Assembly (NCBI GenBank): GCA_015657535.1
Contig: JADHZB010000947.1
Location: 1,309 to 50,338, forward strand
Source of the DNA: Nephromyces sp. MM_2019
Lineage: Eukaryota > Apicomplexa > Aconoidasida > Nephromycida
Length of the DNA stretch: 49,030 bases
Reading direction: 5' to 3'
The notes beneath the pieces were generated by a model that was given only the letters and a program-made list of their open reading frames with translations, was not told the origin of the DNA and searched no databases. The translations under genes were made by a program, and so were the position numbers. Positions 10,800 through 22,800 of the stretch are shown here, piece by piece. Each line of letters begins with the position of its first letter. The stretch's first letter is position 1.

Positions 10800-13700
10800 A
10801 TGGATGGATCTTTGCTGGATATGACGCTTGGTAACACTTTTTTTCCCGAGAGTAGCTTCAATTCTTTTATCTTCAACTGATGTTTTGTGTAGCAATCATT
10901 CTTTTGCTTGAATTTTTGTGCGATTATCTCACACTGTCGATGCTATAAACAGTCGTTAAGCTTTGCATTGAAAGCTCTACATTAAAAAGGTTCTGGGATG
11001 CTCTTTAGTTTCATCCTTGCGTGCTTGTCTTGAGATAATGAGTATTCTAAATGACTGCCGTTATTCCGCTGCAAATTTCTGAGAGAATGCGTGTAATCTG
11101 CGAAACATCATCCTTGCTTTATGAAGGGCCTTTAAGTCAAAAACAAGGCTTATTAGATTATTCTTCCTAGAATTCTCACAATTTTCCTATTTCGTTGCTG
11201 CTTTCCTCCCATGATGTAATTTTGAGCTTGTTTACAGCTTATATAGTATGCTGTTTTATCTTTCACGATAGCGTTTGATTTTCCAATTTTTTTTTATTAT
11301 CGTATTGCTTTGCATATTCTGCCAATTTTTACCTTCTTGTTTATCTCTTTGATCGTCTTATTCAGATGTTGGGTGTTCTTCCTTTTCTTCATCACCTGCT
11401 TCATCCAATTCTTCTTCATCATCTTCCTGATCACCTGCTACCTGGCCTTCGTCTCTTCATCAAGTGCTTCATCAAGTTCTTCATCACCTGCTTCCTCGCC
11501 TTTATTTCTACATCTTTCTCATCAATTCGTCATCTTTCTCACCATTTGTTCATCTTCTTCACTTTTGTTTCCTCTCATGTCATCTCTCTTGCTTATATTT
11601 TCATGTTCATTTTGAACTCTTCACGCCCTCATACAGACGATATAGTCAAGCAAAACCGTGAGAAAGTACGAAATCCTTCTCGAAATCAGTCTAAACAAGC
11701 TGTATCTACTGCAAAAGTTAATGCCAGAAATGGCGGAAGTCTTGGAGGATCTAAACTTTGGACAAATTCTCGGGGTAATAGAAGGCAAAGCTTTAAGAAG
11801 GTTGAAAAGTTTAATTTTGGCCGCAATCCTACTAATCAGAGGGTGAGCTTGCTACTCTTCAAGCTTTGTGTGTGGCTGTGCGATAAGCGTATATTGCGAG
11901 CAGCTTAGCGTGATTTTAAGGATTAGTCTCATTTGTTCCTGTTGGGTGTTTATCCAGATAACGCAAAAACTTGAGTTCTGGTGTGTATCTGCCCCTTCGT
12001 ATTGATTGATGTATTCTCCCTTCTATCTCTATCCATTTTAAGTATGTTCATCATAGCAAATCTTTCCTTCCTCACTCCTAGTGTTTGTGTGTGTGTTTAA
12101 TGATTTATGAAACTATTCTGCAGCCTAGCTTTGGCCGGATGAGAGGATCTAATGGATTTTTTAGACGGAGTGCTGCATGGAATACTGGAAACTCTGGTAT
12201 TCGTAGCAGAAGAGGTGGTGCCTTCTCTTCATTTGGCCCTTCATTGGGAGGGGTGAGTTGTTATTTCTTTTGATGAAATAAGCGAATATCTTTTTGAATC
12301 GTGTGTGTTAGTTGATGTTTCATGAAGTTGTATTAGGAGACCATGAATCTTGTCTAGTGGTGGGATGATGAGGTGCAGCACAAGAGATTTAAACTTGTGG
12401 GCTCTTTCATTGACTGTTTTCCCTGGAAATTGGTTGAATATATGAAGGAAGTGGAGATTAATTGAAATTTTGCTGTTATGGGGCTTTTCATGGTTATTTT
12501 TGGGGAAATCAGTGTGCGAATTTATTTGCAAATTCTCTGCGTTTTATGCCTTCTTGTAGTACTTATTCTGAATGAAACGTTTTTCATTATTTATGAGGTA
12601 TTTGTGTGCGTGTGTGCTTTGAGTGCCTTGTGGATTTCTTCTTCACAAGCTCCGGCTGATATTTGTGATCTGAGCCGTTTGTGTATGTGATGAACAAGGC
12701 TTCTTCACAAGCTCCGGCTGATATTTGTGATCTGAGCCGTTTGTGTGTGTGATGAACAAGGCTTCTTCACAAGCTCCGGCTGATATTTGTGATCTGAGCC
12801 GTTTGTGTGTGTGATGAACAAGGCTTCTTCACAAGCTCCGGCTGATATTTGTGATCTGAGCCGTTTGTGTGTGTGATGAACAAGGCTTCTTCACAAGCTC
12901 CGGCTGGCATTTTTCTAAGCTGTTTGTGTGCATGATAAATAAGGATTCTTCATCAACATTTCATTTACAATTGGCCTTTTTGTTTTGCGACTTTTTTCTT
13001 CAGAGAGAATTCCAAAAGTATTTTGCTCAATCACCGAGACCAAGGGGGAGTTTCTTTAATAACAACAGGCCCATTGTAAAGATTAGCAATCTTGAGTACT
13101 CTATAATGGAAGAGGACCTTATTGTTAGTAAACTACATCGTTTTTTCTCTTTTTGAATGAATTTTCCTTATAACGAGTTTGTTTAAATCGCTTTTTCCTG
13201 GCCTGATTAATTTGGTTTTTTTTTAATTTTTGGTTTGTATACATTCATCTATTTCGCTACCCTCCATGCTGCTTCAAAGCTTAAAATCTCTTCATTGGAG
13301 TGCTTCTCCTCATCAGGAGCTCTTTTCGTCGGTGGGGGAAGTGGTGAAGGTTTGGATCGATTACGATAAAACTGACCGCTCAGAGGTAAGCCACATAACC
13401 TCGACCAGGAAGAGATTTTTCTTTCGTTCATATAAAAAGCAGACATAAAACTGTTGTCAGGGGACAAGAGGAAAAGAGCAATACAAGCAGGATTTTATGT
13501 GTATATGTCTATCTTGAGTGAAGACTTATATGAGAGAAAACCTATGATTCTGTGATGGATAGATTTTTTTTTATGGGGATCGATTCCTCGATGTTGATGG
13601 TAGCTTTAGCTGGAAGCTGAGCTCAAATGAAGAGCAATTAGGTATTTGAAATATTCATTCTATACGGAAGCAAAGTTGAATTATCTGAGCTCATCTCTGT

Positions 13701-14778
13701 TTTAAAAGTGTGAAGGTGAAGATAATGTAGACGCGATTGCTGTAGCGTCTAAAACAGCAATGTTTTGCTTACTGAGTATAACGCCGATATGAAAGTAAAA
13801 AAGCTGATGATATTGGCTCGAGGATTTTTTCTACTGAAAAAAAAACGAAAAAAGCAAGCTGCTTATTTTCTGGTATATATACTTATGTGTCTCTCTCCTG
13901 TTTGTAGTTTTTATGCTATTTAAATTCTATTAGTGCTGTAAGGCAGTGATTGTGCTTATCTGTTATATGTAAAATATCTCTGGTCTTTGACGTAGTCTAT
14001 TTTGCGAGTGCTGGCTCTAAAAAATGCTGTTTCTGGCTTAACTTTTTGAAAATTTGATTGTCTTCAAGCTATGCAGTTATGTTTTTGCGTGTAAAGTACT
14101 GTATTTGTTCTTTTTCTGACGTTTTTTTGTGTTTTCAGGGCACTGGGGGTTGCATTTTCAGAAACATGGAAGATGCTGAACGGGCCATTCAGTCGTTTAA
14201 TGGTAATTGAAACTTGGTGGTGAACTGTTCTTGCAGTTTTGGGTTTATCCTACGATCAGCCGGTGATTGTGTGGTTTTTTTTGGAACAATCATGTAAAGT
14301 ACTACAAGGAAAAAATATCTTCGTTTTTGGAATTGAAGGTCTATATATATGCTGTGCTATATATAAAGCTTCTGTTATATATACTATGTGGATAATGAAT
14401 CTCTTATGTTAGTATTTGAAGAAATGACTTGCCTGCTTGCAACACTACATGTCTGCCTTTCTCCTCGTAATTTACCTGTTAAACTCCAAGTATCGCCCTG
14501 GTTTCAGGTTCTCCTTGTGTTTTACTGGTTTTCTTGATGTTTGTGGGATTACGCAGTCAAATTTGAGTTTTTTTTCCTGGTGCTTGGTTGTGTGTTGCAT
14601 TTTTGCTCGCTTGTGGTATGACTGAAGCTGATCGTCTCATTGAGTCATGGTTTCGCTGTGTGAAGTTTTGAATTTATTTGTTGTGCAAACAGGTCGAAGA
14701 ATTGAAGGGGTGGCAATAAAGTTGGATATGCTCAAGAGGACGCAGCGTGACCGCTTTCCCGAGAAATGTCCTTGGTAG
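10800..14778 (+). CDS. ALYREF/Yra1-type mRNA export adaptor (RRM protein)
   Basis: Seven exons: 10800-10830, 11637-11842, 12124-12252, 13004-13123, 13317-13385, 14139-14202 and 14693-14778. All junctions are GT-AG with matching phases, giving 234 residues. The N-terminus carries the UAP56/DDX39-binding motif DMTLDDIVKQNR (residues 7-18), split by intron 1. A basic Arg/Gly/Ser/Asn-rich region follows to about residue 140. One RRM spans about 146-223, with RNP2-like IVKISNL at 146 and the RNP1 slot GTGGCIF at 186. That slot lacks the usual aromatic residues, as is common in REF proteins. The C-terminus is basic, ending RFPEKCPW. In this family the protein loads onto nascent mRNA through the TREX complex, binds the RNA helicase UAP56 and hands mRNA to the nuclear export receptor in the nucleus. 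The second UAP56-binding motif that many homologues carry at the C-terminus is not obvious. Family call is firm. Confidence 0.93.
11375..11525. repeat. Degenerate TTCATCACCTGC repeat in intron 1
   Basis: A pyrimidine-rich stretch in which words such as TTCATCACCTGCTTC, TTCATCAAGT and TCTTCATCATC recur irregularly. It lies within intron 1 of the ALYREF-like gene, about 110-260 nt before the exon 2 acceptor. It creates spurious Ser/Phe-rich open frames. Confidence 0.6.
12638..12906. repeat. 62-bp tandem repeat inside an ALYREF-like intron
   Basis: Four near-identical 62-bp units plus a partial fifth. The word CTTCACAAGCTCCGG recurs at 12641 and 12703 and every 62 bp after. The first unit differs by one base (GTGTATGTG versus GTGTGTGTG). 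It lies within the third intron (12253-13003). The near-identity suggests recent expansion or ongoing homogenisation. Confidence 0.93.
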
Positions 14779-16414
14779 TATACAATATAGCTGAGATAGC
14801 TACAAAAGTTTTAGGCAAAAAACAAGAATTTTTTTCATATATATTACCTTGCGAAGCTCATCTTTAATAAGTTGCTCTTTAGCTAGAAAGTCCTTTCTAA
14901 TTAGCTATTGCAGCAGACTTGGAAAGTCTAGTATTGTAATTATCATTGTATCACTTATGTTAATCATTAGACATGGCTACAATGCGCATTTTTTATTAGA
15001 AATGAGGCGTAAAATATAAAAAAAATTACCAATCGATCCAGTCAAGACTTTGTGGATGATGCGAGTTATTGCCGGAAGAAGTACTATATATATTACAAGG
15101 CTCGTAAGCGGAATACCGATATCCATAGTATACTTTTCGCTATATATATATGTACGGTGTGTGCTATTGTGGGTTTTCCTCGCAAGATTGAATTAGAATC
15201 CCACGGGGGGTTCTCCGTGACTCTGGTACCATTCACTGTCGGGATGAGACTACCCCAACTTTTCTATTTGCGCCTTAATTACTCATTTGGTAGATGATAC
15301 GCGGAAAGGGTTTGTTGCTTCTTTCGTAGTAAAGTTTGTAATGCTCCAATTTACTGGGTGTTCTGAGTTTTTCCATTGAAAAACCATCGTTATCATGGTA
15401 TTGAGTATGATGAGATATCTTGGCTTGCTCTTTTCGGCCGTGTTGCAGCATATATGCAAGCTTAAAATCCGTGCTGGTCTGCTGTCATAGTGTGTGTGAC
15501 GCTATAGCGATGGAGTTCGTTGTCTAATCTGGCAAAGTAAGCTTGGAAATTCCATTGTACTGTCTAGCTTGTTCTCTCTAGCTATCCTTTAGCTTCTACT
15601 TTACTTGTGTAGGTAGTTCTTTAGATACTACGCCTACAACCAAAAAACTTCAAATAAGAAGCCAAAGATGTGTTGGGAAAACATGAAAAATAATAAAGCA
15701 AATCCGAAGCGGATTTTAAAGGATGTTTTAGCAGTCAATCTCCATAATCTACTTTGCTTCCCTAGCCAGTTATTAGCATAGCATCCATCATGTCTCACCC
15801 AGTTTTTTCGTCAAAAACCTTGGACTGATGCCCGTTATACTGATACTACTACCATTTGCAATTTTTTAACCAAAAAGAAATGTGAAACGTGCGCTGATTG
15901 CAATTACTGTTGGACGATCGAGCTTACGACAAGGGCTGTTATAGAGGAGTGAAGCCGCTTTTGAAAGACAGGAGTGGGAAATGAATACGAACCCGTCCAC
16001 CACACGAAAATGCCGGTATATTATGAAATGATACTACAAATACGTCCTTGTAGCAACTAAAGGGCGCTAAATAGGTTTTTTTCGCGTGAATGGTGCTTTT
16101 TTCCGAAAGATCATCGTGGAATGCAGCTTTTGCAAAATGACTGTTAAAAAAGCTATCAAAACAGGTATTGCTGGATAAATGCACAGCACTATTTTCCTAT
16201 AAAATCCCGGTTTTATAATAAAGTCTGATTGTCTTACTTTCTATGTTGAAAATCCCAAAAAAATATCCATGTGAAGCATGAAAAAGTTAGGAGTAATCAC
16301 ACTATCGGTGTGCATAACGGCTCATACACTGATAGCTGACGGTATGAAACTTCCCTAGTACATTCAGGCTAAAGGATGCCGGTAAGCAATGTATTTTCTT
16401 TTCTTCACTGTAGG

Positions 16415-16608
16415 AGCTAGCTCGTTATATACAAGTCTGGGACCTCAGGTTAGGTGAACGTGAAAAGAAGAGCTCATGGTAGTTAGCTTGGTATATACAA
16501 GTTTGGGACCTCTAGGCAAACTTGAAAAGGAGAGCTCATATTAGCTGGCTCATTACGCACAAGTATGAGACCTCTGGGTTACACGAACTTGAAACGCAGA
16601 TCTCATCT
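16415..16608. repeat. Three degenerate 62-66 bp direct repeats
   Basis: Units begin at about 16415, 16481 and 16543 with AGCTAGCTCGTTA, AGTTAGCTTGGTA and AGCTGGCTCATTA. Each contains ACAAGTnTGnGACCTC near its middle and ends with AGAGCTCAT or AGATCTCAT. Divergence is about 20-30%, so it is an old array. Confidence 0.75.
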
Positions 16609-17157
16609 TTACGGGTTATTATGTGGAACTTTCTGGTTATGAGAGGTTTTCGCTAGATATCCATTTCCAAGCCGTCAAGAATACTTACCACCACTTTTAG
16701 TTTGTTGCTGGAAGCCTCATGAAGCTCTGCTATAATTCTCGAAAAACAAATTCCGTTAGTTACCAACTTTGCGAAAAAAAATTCTAGTTTCCATAGAAGT
16801 CTTAAAATATCGATGGAAATACCTCATCTTTTGTTTCTGTAGAGAAAAAGTCAGCAAATCTAAAGAATCTGTTCTAGCTTTTACTCCAGGATATACGTCA
16901 GAAATGATCTAAGTGCATTTGTGAATGAGATTTTTTTTATTCAGGACCTAGATAAAAAAGTGAGCATACGTAATTGAGGAACCGGTACCAGTCACGTTGA
17001 CTGCACCTGGAAGCACCATCAGCGACCGTGACTTAGACTGTTCCTTGAAGATGCGACAAGCAATAAGAGTAAGTTCAGTTTTCCGGATGCAACACTTTCA
17101 CACACAGCCATTACATGCCGTGCAATGTTCACGTTGTCCTTAAAACTGTTGGTATGC

Positions 17158-17286
17158 TCTATGATGCTCTTTCATTGATGCGCTTTCATTGATGATTTTT
17201 CATTGATGTTTCTTCATCCATACTCTCTTATTGATACTCTCCCATCTACACTCTCATCCGCACTCCCCCTTCCACACTCTCTAATG
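17158..17286. repeat. Degenerate short tandem repeat (TTTCATTGATG / ACACTCTC)
   Basis: The word TTTCATTGATG recurs every 15-17 bp from 17165, then grades into CTCTC-ending words (ATACTCTC, ACACTCTC, GCACTCCC). It lies upstream of the PAC3-like gene. Confidence 0.65.
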
Positions 17287-17631
17287 GATGCATCACTTGT
17301 TTTTGCATGGCAAGTGATAAACGCTGGGCTTTTCGATGAATTTGCATTGTAGCTTTTTCCATCGTTCCTCTATTTGATTTTGCATGGAAAATGAATATTC
17401 AGTACTAGACTCTAATTGCCCCTGCTGCTTGTAAGTTTATACGGTGTCAGGGCTATTGGCCTCTCTTCATTCCTTGCGTATAGAGTACGCCTTTCCACCC
17501 TCAACATTATAATCGAATCACCTATGATGATGTACTTCCTCAGCCTTCGCCATCACATGTAATTACTGAAATCTTCGCATTTATGTGTATCTCAAAGGTG
17601 GCTTTACTAATAACGTGTGCCCTACTTAAAA

Positions 17632-19805
17632 ATGAAACCCATCGGTCTACCCCCTAAGAAGGAGGGGACAAGAATAGTGGCACAGCTATCAATCAACACT
17701 ACTACTACTGCAAACGATACTAAAGCGCCTGTTAAAGATAGTGGCGAGGTTGAAGAGGTGGTTAATTCGGTGTGTCCACCGGTCTCCTTGACAGTTGTGG
17801 AATACGTGGATAAGTTCTGCATTTTTTTAACTGATTGTGGAGTTGTGGGAAGCATCGTAAGTGCTGTAGTTTTATACTAGTGGGTACTTTCGAGGACTGC
17901 GTCATTTTCCATCATTTCTTTGTACATGCGTGTAGTTTCAGCAGTTCTAATGTGTGTGTTTTTCTATAGTTGTGGTTTTCCGCTAGAAGGAAATTGATTA
18001 CTAATTATTAAAATGAGGTTTTTTTTTGTTTACGAGCCATTTTTGGAATTATTGCGGCAGAGTATATACAAAATCTGGCTTGAACGGAAGAAATTTAAGT
18101 ACTCGTATACGATTCCTTACAGTCTTCACATTGCAAAAATCCATGCGTATTTCCGAGCGATTTAGCAAATGAAATTTTTATTTTTTTGTGTAAAATAAGT
18201 ATTATCAACAATCTGTTTTTGAGCGCGAAAAATTTTTTGCTTGGAAACAACCCTTTGGAGCTCTATAACAAGAGTATTATTCAAGAAATTTGCATGCTTT
18301 TGACTTTCTAAAAGCAGCGCTAGTACGTTTTCACGGATGATTAGAAGGTTTCACAAAGAGCATGGTGTTTGTCATGAAATTTGGGCCCAAAACTGTCGTA
18401 ATAGTAGCTTCCCGAAAGACTTTTAATATAGCAATGCGGAGTACAGTGGAGTTTTAATCTTTTTCAGGCTTCAAAAAGCCCGCAGAATTGTTATTATTTG
18501 TGCAGAATTGGTCCTTCTATGTTTATTATCCTGTTTCATCCTTGTCTTATGCATTGGAAATTCATGATTCTTCTGGCCCAGTCAGCTCATAATGCAGGGG
18601 TGCAGTTAGTTCGTAAAAGTTTCTGGTTAATTTGCTGTTTTTTTCCAATAGGCTTTTGCGAATTTTTTACCAATTTATTGGGGAAGGCCCATATTTCTCA
18701 ATGTGAATGTAATACAATTGGCGAGGAGACTCTGCTTGGTTTTCATAAGTTTAGCGCTCTTGTATGAACCCAAGCTGCCGTTTCCACTAGTTAAATTTGT
18801 GTGCATTTTGTGGTACAGGTGGAAGCCTACAATGAAGGAGAAGATTTAGACATCTTCAATAGCCAAGTCATTTTTGGTGAAAGGTGAGGGAAATTGGCAT
18901 GTTGGTGTTTAGAAAAAATACAGACTAAATTCCCGCAATTCTTGGCTGCTTTGGAGTAGTGATACCTCTTTTTTTTGTATTTACCCACATAATATGCTTT
19001 TCTTCTCTTCTATTCGACACGGTATACCCATGCAGAGGTGTTCTTACTTATTCTGACTTATTTTGCAGGAAACTTTTTCATAGTTTTTGCTTGCACGAGT
19101 TTAAATAATTTCACTTTTTCGACATTTTTTTTGCATCGGTAAGCCATCAGACCTGCGTAGGTGAATCACCAAAGGCCTCAAGCCTTGCTGGCATGACTGA
19201 GAGTATCAACTCCTTTTGTGTGAAGAGATTGTACAGGTGGCGCAGCATACATGTAGTTGCTATTTAATGTCTGAAAAAATGTTTTTTTTGCAAATTTTTA
19301 GGAATTCCGATATTTATACTCTCTATGCTCGACTTTTGATCGCGGAGATTGCCAAGAAAAGTAAGTCCATTAATGACTCTGTAAAAAATATTACCCCCAT
19401 ATATGATTTAACCAGTAGTCTATAATTGTTGAGAAAAAGATTGATGGTACTCCCTTCTTCCCGGCTTGCTAATGCCCAGAACTAAATATGTCATACATAG
19501 TGCTTCGCAAGCTATTTTAGCAGCAAATTCTTAGAATTAGGAGCGACAATTGAAAAGAGTGCTTGTAATGTAGGTTATCTTCTCTATAATTTAGGCCTCT
19601 TTTATTTACTTTAATATGCTTTTTATATGTCTTGAAATGGTTTTCTTAGCTTTAGGCGATTTTTTTGCTTATGAAGCTTTAATTTGTGCTCAGAAAAGAA
19701 GGAATGATATCGATGTTGGTAGTAAGTTTGTCACATTTTGTTGAAAGGAGTGATTGGGGCGAAATTTTTGATTTTTTTGTCAAATTTCGCTGGAAAAAAT
19801 GGTGA
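17632..19805 (+). CDS. Proteasome assembly chaperone 3-like protein (PAC3/PSMG3 family)
   Basis: Four exons: 17632-17856, 18819-18883, 19302-19360 and about 19699-19805. They join in phase to give 151 residues. I chose ATG 17632 as the first in-frame methionine. The fold cues follow PAC3 order. A strand with a cysteine-glycine turn (KFCIFLTDCGVVGSI, residues 61-75) is followed by a short strand SQVIFGER and a helix with the pattern IYTLYARLLIAEIAKK. A hydrophobic strand MISMLVVSLSHF and a final helix IFDFFVKF close the chain. In animals and yeast, PAC3 with PAC4 guides assembly of the proteasome alpha ring in the cytosol. The N-terminal 55 residues are polar and longer than usual (human PAC3 has about 122 residues). 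The last acceptor is ambiguous by three bases. Similarity is by pattern, so the family call is moderate; the gene itself is more secure. Confidence 0.62.
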
Positions 19806-22800
19806 ATTTCACATCACCGTAATATCCTCGATTTTTCATTTGAAAATCCCAAAAACCCAGAATCTGCATTAAAATTATGAAACTTTTTACTGAACACAAA
19901 TTTTTAGAAAAGCAGAGCTGCCTTTTCAAATAATTTTGGGATTGAAGGCCATTCATAGTATTTCCTGCTAGGGTGGCAACAAGGTTTTTTAGTGGTTTAA
20001 AGTGACTCGAAATTGTTTTTGAAGTTTGTGGACTATAACAAAGCTCCTTCTTTTAATTCTGGTGATTTTTTTATTTCTTCTTATACCGTGTGTTTTTGTA
20101 ACATTTACTTACCCTGCTATTCATTAGGTTGTGCAAATTCTTCACTGATGATGGTTTCATCCACTTTTAGGGTAAAATAGTTGGCTTATTTTTCTCCTTA
20201 TATTTGCATGCTAGAAGCGTCCCCTTTGCAATTCTATCTTCAACACTTTATATTTCGCTAACACTAAATTCCACCATAAAATTAACTTGTGGAAATTGAA
20301 AAATTTCCTTTAAACGCGCTCTTCAGGCCCCAAAAGACTCCTGCTTTGGATCACACTAAAGGTTAGAATAGATAAATCAATTAAAGCAAGATCTCAGGGA
20401 TATTTTACTCTAGTGTCGAAAGATAGAGTATCATTAATGGATTTTGTTGCTTCAAATCAAACTACATCTATTATATGTATAAATGCAATCTTTTCGGGGT
20501 GATTTCTCTGCCTTTTGTCTGATTTTATCAGTTTATTTATTCTTCAGCTGCGGTGCTAATTTTTTTGTGGCTCTTTCGCTTGTGATTAATGCTCTAAAAT
20601 GAAAAATCCTTATTTTATCTTTTGCTGCGTTGCTTTTTTTCGCGGAATTTCTTAATTAAAAATCAGTTTTTAATACCTATATACGAAAATTCGTGGTTTT
20701 TGTTAGATAATCATGTTTTTCTTCATTGTATTGTATATATATTTAGCTGTGTGTGTGGGAGCGTGTGTGTGGGCGTGTGTGTGTGGGTTGGGCGTGTATT
20801 TGATTGATCAATGATACTCTCACTTTTTTTTTAAAACCAATTTTTCAGTATGGTAATACATCATCTAATAATTTATATACCCTAATATAGGTAGAGGAGA
20901 ATCACCATTTTGCATAAAAATAACTGGTTTTTGATCAAATGAGTTATGTTTCTTCATTCTCCTCTTTTGAGTTATAATGTTGCCTATCACTTTATCTTTT
21001 AGTCCTTGGCTTAATTTTTTGAAAGTGAATTTTTAGATAATTAATCCTTGTGTAGAGAAGAGGGTGTGTGTCATGGCTGAAGAGCAGCTTCTCTTCAGAG
21101 AAACCGTAAACAAGCGTTAAACCATGTAATTAAGTAATATTTTGAATCATGATTGCTAGCAATGTATATTTATCTACTATATATGGCGATTTTGGCCAGT
21201 TTCTTTTTGAAGAAATCATATATTATATAGTCCAGTAGGCAGGCCTTGTCATTTGTGAAGCTCACGTTTTTGATGTCGATGTTTTTTTGACGTTAGGACA
21301 AAAGTGTAAGTACACTGAACCTGATAATGAGAAGGGTAGTTGAGCAAGTCCAATTCTAGGTATTTTAGCAACTTGAGGCGATCGATTCAGGTATTTTTTA
21401 GGAGAAGCTAGTGAAGACTAGCTGGAAGATGTCAATAAATTTTACGCATTGCTGAATGCTTTTGCATCTTAGCTCCTAATTTTTGGTGGCGTGGATTTGT
21501 GGAATATATGATTTTTGAGGGTTATTCTATTAAGAATGTGTGTTGAAAGTTTGAAAGCGAGTATCTGCAAAGTGAAGATGAGAAACTTAGGTATGTGTGA
21601 TTGTGAAAAAGATGTTTGTTGATTGTTTTTTTTGAAGATGTGAGTGCCGCAACCAGTTGGCCTCAGTAATATTAGGGACTCAGAATGATGCGTAAAACGA
21701 GTTTTTTAGTTTGGAAAGTGTATGTGATGGTTCGTGGGCTTATAAAGAATTTTTATCTAGCCTCTTCTTGCATTAAGACGTTGAAGTTTATAATTATTTC
21801 TAGTTTATTTTGGTAGTGGTTGGATGGTGTATGTGGCGGTGGGTTTTGTGTGTAGTGGTTGGGTTGCATGGATATTTAGTGACTTATTTGCATGAAAATG
21901 TAATGGCTTTCCTTTCTGCATGTGTGTCGCCTTACTTCCATGAATGTCGTGGCTTTCCTTTCTTGTATGGTGCATCTTTAGGCTTTCCTTTCCTTTCTGT
22001 ATGTTGCCCCTTTCTTGTGTGTGTACTGCCTTACTTTCGTGAGTGTAGTGGCTTTCTTTTCATTTTATGTTGTTTTTTAAGTTATTCCTTTGACATGTGA
22101 TTTTTTGTGGGGTTCATGGTTTATTTTTAAATTTCTTAAGAAGTTTTAAAGCCAATGCTTGCCAGCCCCTCTTGGCGATGTATAAACTTGCTGCTTCAAA
22201 TTTTTGAATGCTTTTTGCATAGCAGGCTGAAACTTACGTCTATGTTGTGTAATTATTTGAAGTACTGCTTAAGTTTTTTTTTTTGCGTAGTATTAACCTT
22301 ATGAAAATTGTCTTCTCGCCGTTACTTTTGAAAATTATCGAAATTCGAAGTTTTTTTTCGCTGTTTTTCACCTTTTTTCTGTTATTGAGCATCTTTTATC
22401 TGCTTATGGTGTGTATGACATAGCTGGTATTGCCTGTGGACTATTATTTATAGCATTTCATTAGTAGCGACCAGATTATTCTACTTGTACCTGTTCATGA
22501 ACTCTTTTTACGAACTCGCTCATCTAACCGCGGGGAGCGCGTAAATTTTGTGAGGTTTACGACGTTACGACAGTTGACTATTGTGCTTTTTCCTTTGGGA
22601 AAATTTTGGAAAGTCTTTTCGATCTGACATATATCGATTTAATAACATGCATCACTAGCTAATGCATCTTTTGCTTGTGTCTAAAGTTTCCCGAACCATA
22701 TCAGCACACCTTTAAAGAAAGCTAAACTGTTTAATTAGTGTGACCTGTTAGACTGATGCGGTACTCTCCACAATGGCAAAATAATGAATTGATTATTTGT

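Larger units (their letters stand above)
14779..17631. other. Intergenic region without a supported gene
   Basis: This holds the presumed 3' UTR of the ALYREF-like gene and the upstream region of the next gene. Frames at 15052-15297 (+) and 15939-16184 (-) lack domains and splice partners. Two degenerate repeats are described separately. I see no RNA gene here. Confidence 0.5.
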
